Shown here: positions 15,995 to 24,300 of the stretch, in pieces
How positions within the stretch are numbered: position 1 is the stretch's first letter
How the letters are laid out: every line of letters starts with the position of its first letter
Assembly: GCA_021739645.1 (NCBI GenBank)
Contig: JAIPBL010000067.1
Span: 1 to 35,220, forward strand
Origin: Saprospiraceae bacterium
GTDB lineage: Bacteria; Bacteroidota; Bacteroidia; Chitinophagales; Saprospiraceae
Direction: 5' to 3'
DNA: 35,220 bases
Made by a program: the position numbers and the translations under genes
The notes under the pieces: generated by a model
What the model saw: only the letters and a program-made list of their open reading frames with translations
Told to the model about the DNA's origin: nothing
Databases searched by the model: none

Positions 15995-16547
15995 CATAAG
16001 GTTTACCTGCGTACTGGATACGAACGTCATCTATCCGTTCGAAGTCCGGGATATGCTGCTCTGGTTTGCGCACTACGAGCTGTTCACACCGAAGTGGAGC
16101 AAGCACATTTTCGATGAATGGGAGGATGTGATGAGGAGGCATAACGTACCTGAAGATGTGATAGCCAAACGCATTCAAGCGCCGAACAAGGCGTTCCCCG
16201 ATGCATTGGTCACTGACTATGAAGTCCTCATTGATTTTTTGGACTTGCCAGACCCGAAGGACAAACATGTGCTTGCCGCCGCCATAAAGTCCAACGCCAA
16301 TATTATCGTTACGAACAACCTGAAAGACTTCCCATCCGAATTACTGGAAACTTATGGCTTGTCGGCAAAAAGTCCAGATGATTTTTTGACCGATATTATT
16401 GACCTTAACCATGAGATTGCCGCAAGCGCTTTCAGGGAACTTGTTTTATACCGAAGGAACCCTGATTTGGATGAATTTCAGGTGTTGGAACGTTTGCGGA
16501 AAAATGGACTAAGGGATACAGCAGATTATCTTCATGCCATTCTCTAA
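15984..16547 (+). CDS. PIN-domain toxin paired with the HTH antitoxin
   Basis: It has 187 residues. PIN residues visible are FTCVLDTNVIYP (Asp12), HIFDEWEDVM (Glu45), DLPDPKDKHVLAAAI (Asp93) and IIVTNN (Asn111 region, where the third acidic residue of many PINs is replaced). The extra C-terminal helices (residues 125-187) are usual for this longer PIN group. It would be a Mg-dependent ribonuclease held inactive by the overlapping HTH antitoxin. Its stop is followed after 13 bases by the duplicated recG 3' end, so the gene sits at the island edge. Confidence 0.85.
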   Translation: MIHSIRFTCVLDTNVIYPFEVRDMLLWFAHYELFTPKWSKHIFDEWEDVMRRHNVPEDVIAKRIQAPNKAFPDALVTDYEVLIDFLDLPDPKDKHVLAAAIKSNANIIVTNNLKDFPSELLETYGLSAKSPDDFLTDIIDLNHEIAASAFRELVLYRRNPDLDEFQVLERLRKNGLRDTADYLHAIL

Positions 16548-16560
16548 GAAGCCGTTTGAA

Positions 16561-16638
16561 CACCCGCTGAACGGGATGATGCGGGAGCAGTTGGAGAAGG
16601 ATACGAAGCGGGGGCGGCATTGGGGGAGGATTAGTTGA
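16561..16638 (+). repeat. Duplicated recG 3' end, right copy
   Basis: It matches 11166-11243 at 73 of 78 positions and in the same orientation. It still codes for HPLNGMMREQLEKDTKRGRHWGRIS and a TGA. Weak similarity extends a little upstream (AAGAAGCCG against AAGGACCCG). The four residual codon changes are mostly silent or conservative, so it probably comes from a related recG allele and not from a recent copy error. Confidence 0.9.
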
Positions 16639-16648
16639 AAAAAGTGAC

Positions 16649-16656
16649 TATTTTTG
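16649..16656 (+). promoter_or_regulatory. -7 box of the third toxin-antitoxin pair
   Basis: TATTTTTG matches TAnnTTTG, 14 bases before the ATG at 16671 and 10 bases after the recG fragment stop. Confidence 0.5.
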
Positions 16657-16670
16657 TGAAAACTTCGAGC

Positions 16671-16922
16671 ATGACAGAAATTGCGTTGTATCAATCCGTT
16701 TTGCAGAAACTTGGGCAGATTACGCCCCAAGACATGCCTGTATTGGATGCCTTTTTGACGAATCTGGTTAGTAAAGAAAAGCAGGCAAAGAAGAAGCCTC
16801 AAGCATTAAAATCACCTACTTACTGGCTGGAGCAACTTGCCAAATCAGGTGCCTTTGCCGACATCGAAAACCCCGTGGAATGGCAGCAACAGCTACGCCA
16901 AGACCGCCAACTTTCAAGATAA
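16671..16922 (+). CDS. Putative antitoxin upstream of a frameshifted VapC
   Basis: It has 83 residues from the ATG at 16671 (MTEIALYQSVLQKLG); the frame is open 12 codons further up but would then include the promoter box. The helical N-terminal part leads to a C-terminal YWLEQLAKSGAFADIENPVEWQQQLRQDR segment, the sort of tail that wraps round a VapC-type PIN toxin in Bacteroidota pairs. The next gene starts 6 bases after its stop. If the toxin is dead, this antitoxin is now orphan and may persist as an anti-addiction factor (inference). Confidence 0.7.
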   Translation: MTEIALYQSVLQKLGQITPQDMPVLDAFLTNLVSKEKQAKKKPQALKSPTYWLEQLAKSGAFADIENPVEWQQQLRQDRQLSR

Positions 16923-16928
16923 CCCACC

Positions 16929-17311
16929 ATGCTGATTGACAGCAATATTATCATTATCGTTCCAAGCTGACCAATATTGGGGTCTTGAATTATTTGAGGA
17001 CACATGAAGGCGACCTTTGTGTGTCCATCGTATCAAAAATCGAAGTCTTGGGTTATCACCAATTGAAGCAGGTGGAAAAGGAGTTCCTGAACAATTTTTT
17101 TTATTCAATACCCATTCTACAACTTGATACCGCAGTTGCTGAAAAGGCCATTGAATTGCGGCAGCGGAAGCCAATGTCGCTAGCAGATTCCATATTGGCT
17201 GCCACAGCCCTTGCCAACAACTTGCCGCTTTTTACGGACAACATCAAGGACTATGCTGGAATCAAAGGGTTGAAGCTAATTTCTGTAGCAGATGCCTTAA
17301 AAGAAAGTTAG
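16929..17311 (+). pseudogene. VapC-like PIN toxin, frameshifted near its start
   Basis: The ATG at 16929 begins MLIDSNIIII, the classical VapC start with Asp4, but this frame stops at 16968-16970. From about 16955 another frame continues YRSKLTNIGVLNYLRTHEGDLCVSIVSKIEVLGYHQL (Glu of IEVLGY), then PMSLADSILAATALANN (Asp) and LPLFTDNIKDYAGI (Asp), and ends at 17311. One missing T in the ATT-TAT junction near 16955 explains the break. The rejoined product would be about 128 residues, normal for VapC. It is either a true inactivating mutation or a sequencing error; no standard slippery heptamer is seen. Confidence 0.82.
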
Positions 17312-17520
17312 TTTTTGGGAGAAGAACCCGGTACTCCAGCACCTGCTGAATGTGTTGTACTAGCTACCTAAATGCGCCCAATTATAGCGGTCCAATGTCG
17401 GGAGACATGCCTTTTTCGATGTGCATTCTTGGCGGTGACAACTTATCATTCACTCATTACTAAACCGCTTCACCCGCCGCAGATTGAACCTGCCCACCAC
17501 TAGACTATCTTTAACAGGCC
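17312..17520. other. Gene-free stretch between convergent units
   Basis: Between the broken vapC and the terminator at 17521 I see no supported gene or RNA. Short open frames here do not resemble proteins. The full gene-free gap runs to 17621. Confidence 0.5.
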
Positions 17521-17585
17521 AAAAAAAGCTGACATGGCCTGTACAAAACGCGACGGCATTTATCCGTGTATTTGTACAGCCCATG
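17521..17585 (-). terminator. Rho-independent terminator of the HYR/T9SS gene
   Basis: Arms 17571-17585 and 17533-17547 pair at 14 of 15 positions round a 23-base loop. On the minus strand the stem is followed by TCAGCTTTTTTT. It lies 37 bases after the stop at 17622. Confidence 0.75.
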
Positions 17586-17621
17586 CCATCAATGCTTGCC
17601 GAATAGTACCAATCCTTAGTG

Positions 17622-20600
17622 TCAGTGCGTGTATCCTGCTGCATCCAAAACTACAAACTTCAAAGCACGGCGCTTGTCTTGCACTTGGATATTCAGCCAG
17701 TAGATGCCATCCGGGTACCTGTTCAGTTCAAACGTCACCGGTTCCATTGGCAATGAATCAATCCGGCGCTGTTCGACTACCACGCCCTGCCCATTCACAA
17801 TCTGAAAGGTTGCGTTTTTGCCAGTTTCGGACGGTAACAGCACGTTCACTCTATCCCGGGCGGGGTTCGGAAACACGGCATATTTACCTGACATTTCCCA
17901 CTGTAACCCGTCCCTTATACTTCCCACAGGAGAATGCTCATCTCGTTCGTCCACGTCTGGGTCGGAGGTGGTGGCGTTGTCCTCCGTTCCGACCATGTTG
18001 GTCAGTGGCGGCAGGAAGGGGCATTCCGAAGCGACCCAGTTCCAGTACACGTATTCTTTCGAGTCCACCTTGTTGGCGATAAAGAGGCCAGTCATGGAAG
18101 TAGGAGTATTCACTGCCCCCTTCTCCACCTGGAGATTCTTTTCCGAGTAGATATTGATGGCGATGCTGCTACCCTCGCCGATTTTTACATCATCCTCCAC
18201 GAAGAGCCATACGGTGTGCCCGTTGTTGGAGATAGTTACTTTTTTGTCGCAATCCAGTTTCTTGTCAATCAGTAAGTTGGTGCTTTGCGCAAATAATACC
18301 GTCGAATTTTCCTTTAGCTTCAGTTCTTTCAACTTAACGCTAGCATTGCCAGAGAACGTAACAGTGGTGTTCTTGCCTACCTCAATCTTACCATAACAGG
18401 CCAGGCTCAGGGTAACAGGAGCACTGTTGTCTGGGATGTCCACGTCATTGTTGCACGGCGCAGTGTTCGGCTGGAAAACTGGCAGGATGCCAGATGCGAC
18501 CTTCCCGGCGTAGTAGGTCGTTACCTGACTGCCGGTCTTGAGGTCGAGGATGGGGGCTTTGACGAAAGTGTTCGCCGCCGTGACTAGTGTTACTTGCTCC
18601 AGGGTTGCCTTTTTACCGGCACTCACCACCCCCACACCGCCGCTCAGTACCTTGCTCTTTTTCATTTTCACATCTTCGAAGCCGATGACGGTGTATGCAT
18701 ACAGCAGTCCAGGGTCACCCGTCTTGTTCACGGTGACGGTGAAGGAACAGGTCGCTATATTGCTTGATGGGTCGGTGGCCTTCCAATTATTGGTGGTAAT
18801 CCCCACGGGGAACGGTTCCCCGGAGGGCAACCCGCCCGTATTCGACAATATGGATGAACAGTTGTCGGTATGTGTCACCGCGGTGTAGTTCACCACGGCG
18901 CTGCACTGGCCAGGGTCGTTGATGACGGTGATGTTGGCAGGGCAGGTGATTGACGGGTTTTCGTTGTCCTCCACGGTGACCGTGGGGGTGCAAATCGAAA
19001 AATTGTTGTGCCCGTCCGTTGCTATGAGCGTTACCTGTTTTGCTCCTAAGTCGGAGCAAGTAAACGAATTCGGGTAAACGCTGAGGAGGTTGACCGTACC
19101 GCAGTTGTCGCTGCCACTTTGCAGAACCTGCGCAGGAGTCAGGTCAAAATCACCAGTAGCACTCAACGAGATGCTAATGTTTTTACAAATAATCACCGGC
19201 GAGATAGCATCATTCACGGTGACAGTAGCGGTGCATTCGCCGGTTTTCCCGTCGGCGTCTTCGGCGGTCAGCGTCACCGTGTTGCTGCCGAGGTGTGAGC
19301 AGTTGAAAGCCGTTTGCGAAAGCGAAAAGGATTCAATGCCGCAGGGAGCATGGCTACCGTTGTCCACGTTGGCTGGTACGAGCGTGGCATTCCCGATTGC
19401 ATCCAAGTTCAGCGTGGCGGTTTTGCAAATGGCAGTTGGCGGCGAGGGGTCCACCGTGGTGCTTACCAAAATGATACCTCCGCAAGGGGGTAAACTTTTT
19501 GAATTTTCTGCCTGGCTGAGCCAGACAGGTGGGGTTGAATCTATGGAATTGGATAACTTATTGTCCGGTTTGATTGCACTTGCCGCTTCTATAACGACGG
19601 GGCAGCCCTTGAGGATGGGGCAACCGATGGCGTTCAAGCCTTCATAGTGATAAACGCCTTCCACCGCAGCGCCGAATGTTTCACCCGTGCCAACTTCCAC
19701 ATTGTTCAAAAACCAAATGACCGAAGAAACGCCACCATCGGCTCGTAGGCACAAGCTGCCACCGGGTTGCAGTTCGAGCATTTCTGGGGCACATTGTTCA
19801 ATTAAAAAAATGACTTCCGCAATGTCTTGCTTGTCAGTGTGCTGGCAGTCGGTAGCAGAAAACAATCCCCGCTGTTCGCCCGTCCAGTCATCCTTCAGAA
19901 CGGTGGTCGTCCATTCGCCAGTTGGCGAAACATTGACGAGAATGGGCGCAAAATCAACTGCCACCGGTTGGCCGAAGCTTCCTGCCGACCCTGCGGGGAG
20001 GAAACTCATGCCTGTCTCTTTTTCATGTAAGTACTGCCGGGTGGCGTCGTAAAATTTCATGGTGATTTCGCCGGAGCCGACGTTTGCCAAGGTCAGGAAG
20101 TAAAGTTCCTTGCCTGCCACCATCTGTGGGGTTGCCACGCCAGCCAATTGCCCCCCGACGAAACCTGCCAGCTTGTTCGCAGCACCTGTTACAAGGTCGC
20201 CACCGAATTCTGCCTGTACCACCAAGCTCATGGAGCCAGAATTGCTGTTCGGCTGCTGCCACACAGGCATTGGTGCGGTGCCTTCGGGCAATGCGAGTTC
20301 GACCGCATATTCCAGACAATTGCCGCCGAAGGTCAGCCGGTCGTTGAGGTTACCGCTTGGGAGCGGAATGTTGCTCTGCAAAAACTCCACTGGGAAATCT
20401 TCGAAAGATGGCGCTGCGTAATCAGGATTTATGGTAAAACTCACGTTTTGCGAAGCGGAAAAACCATTTGGTGTGCCGGTCTCCGTGGCGGTGACCAGCA
20501 GGTTTTCTGTGCCTGTCCAAGAAGGATTGATGGCACTGACCTGGAGTATATTGCCTGCTCCGATTGTTCCGGTCAGGTTGGTGCCGCCACTGACCGACCA

Positions 20601-21122
20601 CGAAACGGGGTCATTGTCCTGCGAAACCAAATAGTCGTCGAGGGCTGTTTCCGGAATTGGGTAGCCTGCCAGCGTCGTTGCCCCAGCGATGGGTAACAGA
20701 GAAATCGGGAAGTCGTTTGTCGCTGAAATGTTGACGCCGAAGCCGCCGGGATAGCTTCCCAATTGGGCATTTTTCACAAAAGGCGTTTGTTCAAGTGCCG
20801 GATAAATTTCGTCCGAAGCGGCGAGGTAAACCTTGAAACTGATGGTTTCTCCAGAGACGACGTTTGAATAAACGTTTAGAAAATAATACGCTTTGCCGAG
20901 GATGAGCATGGGAGAAGCAACGCCCCGTAGCTCGTTTCCAGCAAATGCACCGAGCAAGTTTGCCCCGCTGTTTTCTTCACTCCCATCCAAATAAATCTGG
21001 GCGGTGATGTTGATGCTGTTGGAAAAAGCCGCCGGGTTTACTGTCCAAGCGGGAGCTTGGGCAGCTATTTTTGCACAGCTCACGAACAGAATAATCAAGG
21101 CCGTAATATAATTTTTGTGCAT
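17622..21122 (-). CDS. T9SS-secreted protein with Ig-like/HYR domains and two unnamed 'W-x-NP' domains
   Basis: The start is the ATG at 21122 (MHKNYITALIILFVSCAKIAAQ), which gives a clean signal peptide; the frame opens 18 codons earlier. In order it has: a domain starting WTVNPAAFSNSINITAQIYL with GAFAGNELRGVASP and YYFLNVYSN (about residues 45-160); a cadherin/Ig-like stretch; a second copy of that domain (WQQPNSNSGSMSLVVQAEF, LAGFVGGQLAGVATP); and several Cys-containing HYR-like repeats (DNENPSITCPANITV...DNCSS). A beta-helix-like region follows (KIEVGKNTTVTFSGNASVKLKELKLKENS). The end is a type-A sorting domain (AVFPNPARDRVNVLLP ... YPDGIYWLNIQ) recognised by the T9SS. It is a cell-surface or released adhesin-like protein of unknown ligand. 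Confidence 0.85.
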   Translation of the reverse strand: MHKNYITALIILFVSCAKIAAQAPAWTVNPAAFSNSINITAQIYLDGSEENSGANLLGAFAGNELRGVASPMLILGKAYYFLNVYSNVVSGETISFKVYLAASDEIYPALEQTPFVKNAQLGSYPGGFGVNISATNDFPISLLPIAGATTLAGYPIPETALDDYLVSQDNDPVSWSVSGGTNLTGTIGAGNILQVSAINPSWTGTENLLVTATETGTPNGFSASQNVSFTINPDYAAPSFEDFPVEFLQSNIPLPSGNLNDRLTFGGNCLEYAVELALPEGTAPMPVWQQPNSNSGSMSLVVQAEFGGDLVTGAANKLAGFVGGQLAGVATPQMVAGKELYFLTLANVGSGEITMKFYDATRQYLHEKETGMSFLPAGSAGSFGQPVAVDFAPILVNVSPTGEWTTTVLKDDWTGEQRGLFSATDCQHTDKQDIAEVIFLIEQCAPEMLELQPGGSLCLRADGGVSSVIWFLNNVEVGTGETFGAAVEGVYHYEGLNAIGCPILKGCPVVIEAASAIKPDNKLSNSIDSTPPVWLSQAENSKSLPPCGGIILVSTTVDPSPPTAICKTATLNLDAIGNATLVPANVDNGSHAPCGIESFSLSQTAFNCSHLGSNTVTLTAEDADGKTGECTATVTVNDAISPVIICKNISISLSATGDFDLTPAQVLQSGSDNCGTVNLLSVYPNSFTCSDLGAKQVTLIATDGHNNFSICTPTVTVEDNENPSITCPANITVINDPGQCSAVVNYTAVTHTDNCSSILSNTGGLPSGEPFPVGITTNNWKATDPSSNIATCSFTVTVNKTGDPGLLYAYTVIGFEDVKMKKSKVLSGGVGVVSAGKKATLEQVTLVTAANTFVKAPILDLKTGSQVTTYYAGKVASGILPVFQPNTAPCNNDVDIPDNSAPVTLSLACYGKIEVGKNTTVTFSGNASVKLKELKLKENSTVLFAQSTNLLIDKKLDCDKKVTISNNGHTVWLFVEDDVKIGEGSSIAINIYSEKNLQVEKGAVNTPTSMTGLFIANKVDSKEYVYWNWVASECPFLPPLTNMVGTEDNATTSDPDVDERDEHSPVGSIRDGLQWEMSGKYAVFPNPARDRVNVLLPSETGKNATFQIVNGQGVVVEQRRIDSLPMEPVTFELNRYPDGIYWLNIQVQDKRRALKFVVLDAAGYTH

Positions 21123-21248
21123 GGTCATCAGCATTTGTAATTGTGGCTTATGGCGGGGTACAATGAAACCCGCCAATTTTTAGACAGTCGAAATAATTAT
21201 TTCCCCCTCTTTGGCGCCTTGGGCAGAGCGCTTCGGGGGAGGGAAATT

Positions 21249-21271
21249 TTGGGGCGGCACAGCCGCCCCAA
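21249..21271. terminator. Perfect GC-rich hairpin
   Basis: 10-base perfect arms (TTGGGGCGGC and its complement) with a 3-base loop lie in the gap between the giant LamG gene stop (21396) and the next start (21122). The minus-strand side has only a short T-run (AAAATTT). It is a probable terminator. Confidence 0.6.
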
Positions 21272-21310
21272 CCCCCTATTAATCACGTTAACCTCTCATA
21301 AGCCGTGATT

Positions 21311-21390
21311 TTCTCCTTCGTCATGCCCGAAAGGAATTTACGAAGCGTCAGATGACGTTGCAGATTACTAACGGGCATGACAAAGGAGAC
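21311..21390. repeat. Nested palindrome with GTCATGCCCG arms
   Basis: The outer arms 21311-21329 and 21372-21390 pair at 17 of 19 positions. Inside lies a second small inverted repeat (GCGTCAgaTGACGT). It begins 5 bases after the stop of the giant gene. The layout resembles a REP/MITE-type dispersed repeat; it may also serve in termination. Confidence 0.6.
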
Positions 21391-21395
21391 AATGG

Positions 21396-24300
21396 TTATC
21401 GTTCCAAAACCACTTTTTCCGTCAGTGTAGCTCCGGCTGTTTCCACCTTCACGAAATACACGCCAGATGGCAAACCGGCTGCGTCCCACTTGATGCTGTT
21501 CCACCCGGAGGTGGCGTCCAACTTAAAGTATTCTGCCAGTCTGCCAAAGGCGTCAATAACCGTGATGGAAATTTCCCCGGCAATTACTGTCTTGAAGCGA
21601 ATCGTCGTGCTTTGGTTGAACGGATTCGGCTGCACCAGCAGGCGGTTTGGTGATGCGAATGATTCCGTCGAAGCGTTGACAGGCAGGGTGAGCGGCATCG
21701 GTGCTTCCACCGAGCCTTCTTGTCCGTCAATGGTGAACAGCGTCCCTTCTTGCAGGTCGCTGATTTCTCCGGTGGCCTCGTCGTGCAGCTTGAACTGCAG
21801 CGGCTCGCCCGATCCGTTGGAATAGGCGGTGAGGAAGAACAGCCATTCGTCGAGCGGCTCGACATAGATGGCCGGGCTCACGCCACGCACCTCGCCATTG
21901 GCGAAAGCGCCGAGCGTCATCCCTTCCTTTGTGACATTTTCGCCATTTTCAGCAAGCATTCCCACCATTATCATCGTGTGTTCGAACTGGGCTGGGTTCA
22001 CCATCCAGGGCGAGAAGTTCACGCCACCAGCGTTGCGGTCTTCGAGCGGAATTGTGCCAGTGAAATTGGCCGGATAAGTCAGCGTACCGGGATTGGCCAT
22101 TTTCAGCAAGTAGCCTTCGGGGGCCTGCATGTATTGGAGGTTGCCCAACCAGCCGAAGCCCGCCACGAACTGGGCAAAGGCGGTTTGGTTCTTGATGACG
22201 TCGCCATTGAGCGGTGTCAACGAACTCAAAGCATCATTGACCAACTGCGGGTTTTGCGGCAAGTAACTGATCCAGTTCCAGCCCGCCACCACGGGGATGT
22301 CGGTCGCCTCCACATCAATGGGGTTTCCAAGCAGGGAAATGGTATCGGGCACGTCGGCCCTGTACTGGTACATGCTGGTGTTGCCCAAGTTCGCCAATGA
22401 GCCAATCCAACTGTTGACCGGTGCGGCAGAGAAGCTGGCAAAAGATGTTTGGTCTTTCATCAAATCATTCTGCGGGTGGTCAAGACTTGAAAGCGCTGCA
22501 TTCAGGGCAGGGTCGGGGAAGCCGAGATTGAACGAAATCCAGTTCCAACCGCTCTTCAAGGCGATTTTGCGGAGCAACAGGTTGTTCGTGTGCAAGGTAA
22601 CTGGCACGTTGGGCGTTCCCACCAATTCGTCGGAAGTGAAGGTGTAGGATTCGAGTACCTCACCGTAGAGCAGGCACTCGGAAGCGTCCCAAATCTGGAA
22701 CGTGACCGTGCCGCCTGTGAAATCATTGCTGTAAACAGTGAGGAATGCCTCGAAAGTGTTCACTCCGGGAACGTGTTGTATATAAGCCTTACCTCGAAGC
22801 TCGCCGTCAACGAAGGCAGCCACGATGTCCTGCTTGTCTTCCGACAGGTCGCCCTCGATGTCCAGTTCGACCGTAAAGTTCATGCTGTATGTCCAGGCAG
22901 CAGGGTTTACTTCCCACTGCGGCGAGCGGCAGAGGTTGCGGAAGTCAATGGGCAGCGGCTCGTCGCCCAGCGCACCCTCCATGAAGATGGTGTCAACGAA
23001 GGCCCCGATGACCATGCTGCTGTCGAACTCGAAGGTGATGGCTTGCTGCTGACCCGGTGCGAGTATCCCCGTTTTCGGATAGACCTCTACCCAAGTTGGT
23101 ACGCCCGTTATGTTGTAAAATTCAGCGTTGCCGCCCGTGTTGACAATGGTCTTGTAAACGGCCTTGAACTGGTCTTCGTATTTGAAATCTTCAATCTCGG
23201 AGGCTTGCCAGCGGAGTGGGTTTCTGTCCACGAAAAACTCCCATTGTGCATGGACAAAGGTGTTGCCAGCCAGGTCCTGGATGTTGTCAATTTCCACCCG
23301 CAGGATTCTGTTTTCGATGTACTGGTTGGGCACATTGGGCACGATGACGATTTTGTCGCCATTACAGGTGACGATGGCATCCACCAAGTCGCCGGTCTGC
23401 GTGTCGTATAAGCCCACGTTGTTGTTGTCGAAAAAATCAGCTTGGATGAGCAGGTCGCACCGTATCGGTTCGGTGAAGGTGATGCTGATTTCATCGCCTG
23501 CATTGAGCACGCCGTCCGCCGGTTCGGGGGTGCCGAAGATTTCCGGAGCTGTGCGCTCGATTTTGCCTTTGATGACATGCGAGATGCCCGGGTTGAGCGC
23601 CCCGCTGAAGCACTGCGTCACTGCCCTGATTTCGTACAGACCGTCCTGCAGGCCTTGTGTGTCCCAGCCAGTGATGGTGAAAACAGGGCCGAGGTCGGCT
23701 TTTTGGATTTCTGCAATGTTTATCCAGGCGCCGTCGCCCTGGGTACGGCGGTATTGGACGCGGATGAGTTCAAGGTCCGGGTCACTTATGTCGTAAGAAT
23801 TCGTAGTAATATTCAGAATGTTACCACCAGCAGGCGTAAGCACCCAATCTTGTAATGGAAACCCAATGTCAATTGAACTGCAAGGCTCAAGGAAATGGAC
23901 GTCGAACTCAAGCTCTTTGTAAAATTTTGGATCTATGCCGGAGCGGGGGATGCCCAGTGCAGCTGCATGGTTGAATTCGCAACTGGAGTACCAGGCTAAG
24001 CGGAGGTTTTCATACGAATATTCGGCAGCCCCCCGAAATACAGCTATTTGAATGTCAAGCCCTTCGTTTGCGTTCACCTGATAACCCAGCGGAGCTGCCA
24101 ATGCATCCCCATTGACAGTTACGAGCGCTCCAAACTGATTGCTTTCTGGCACTAGTTCAAGCGTGTAAAATCCGATGTCACCAGATGGGGCAATATTTCC
24201 GAGTGTCAGGTTGAAAATTGCTGCATCGTTTTCGCCTACATTCACCGCGACTAATTTGTCAGACACAATAGACACCTCTTCGCGAGGTTGGGTATTGGGT

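Noticed and set aside
16929-16975. Programmed frameshift in vapC
   Set aside because: No standard slippery heptamer or downstream stem-loop is seen at the junction; a one-base deletion or read error is simpler.
17450-17644. Short minus-strand frame downstream of the HYR gene (64 codons)
   Set aside because: It overlaps the terminator hairpin and the end of the real gene, and the protein has no recognisable features.
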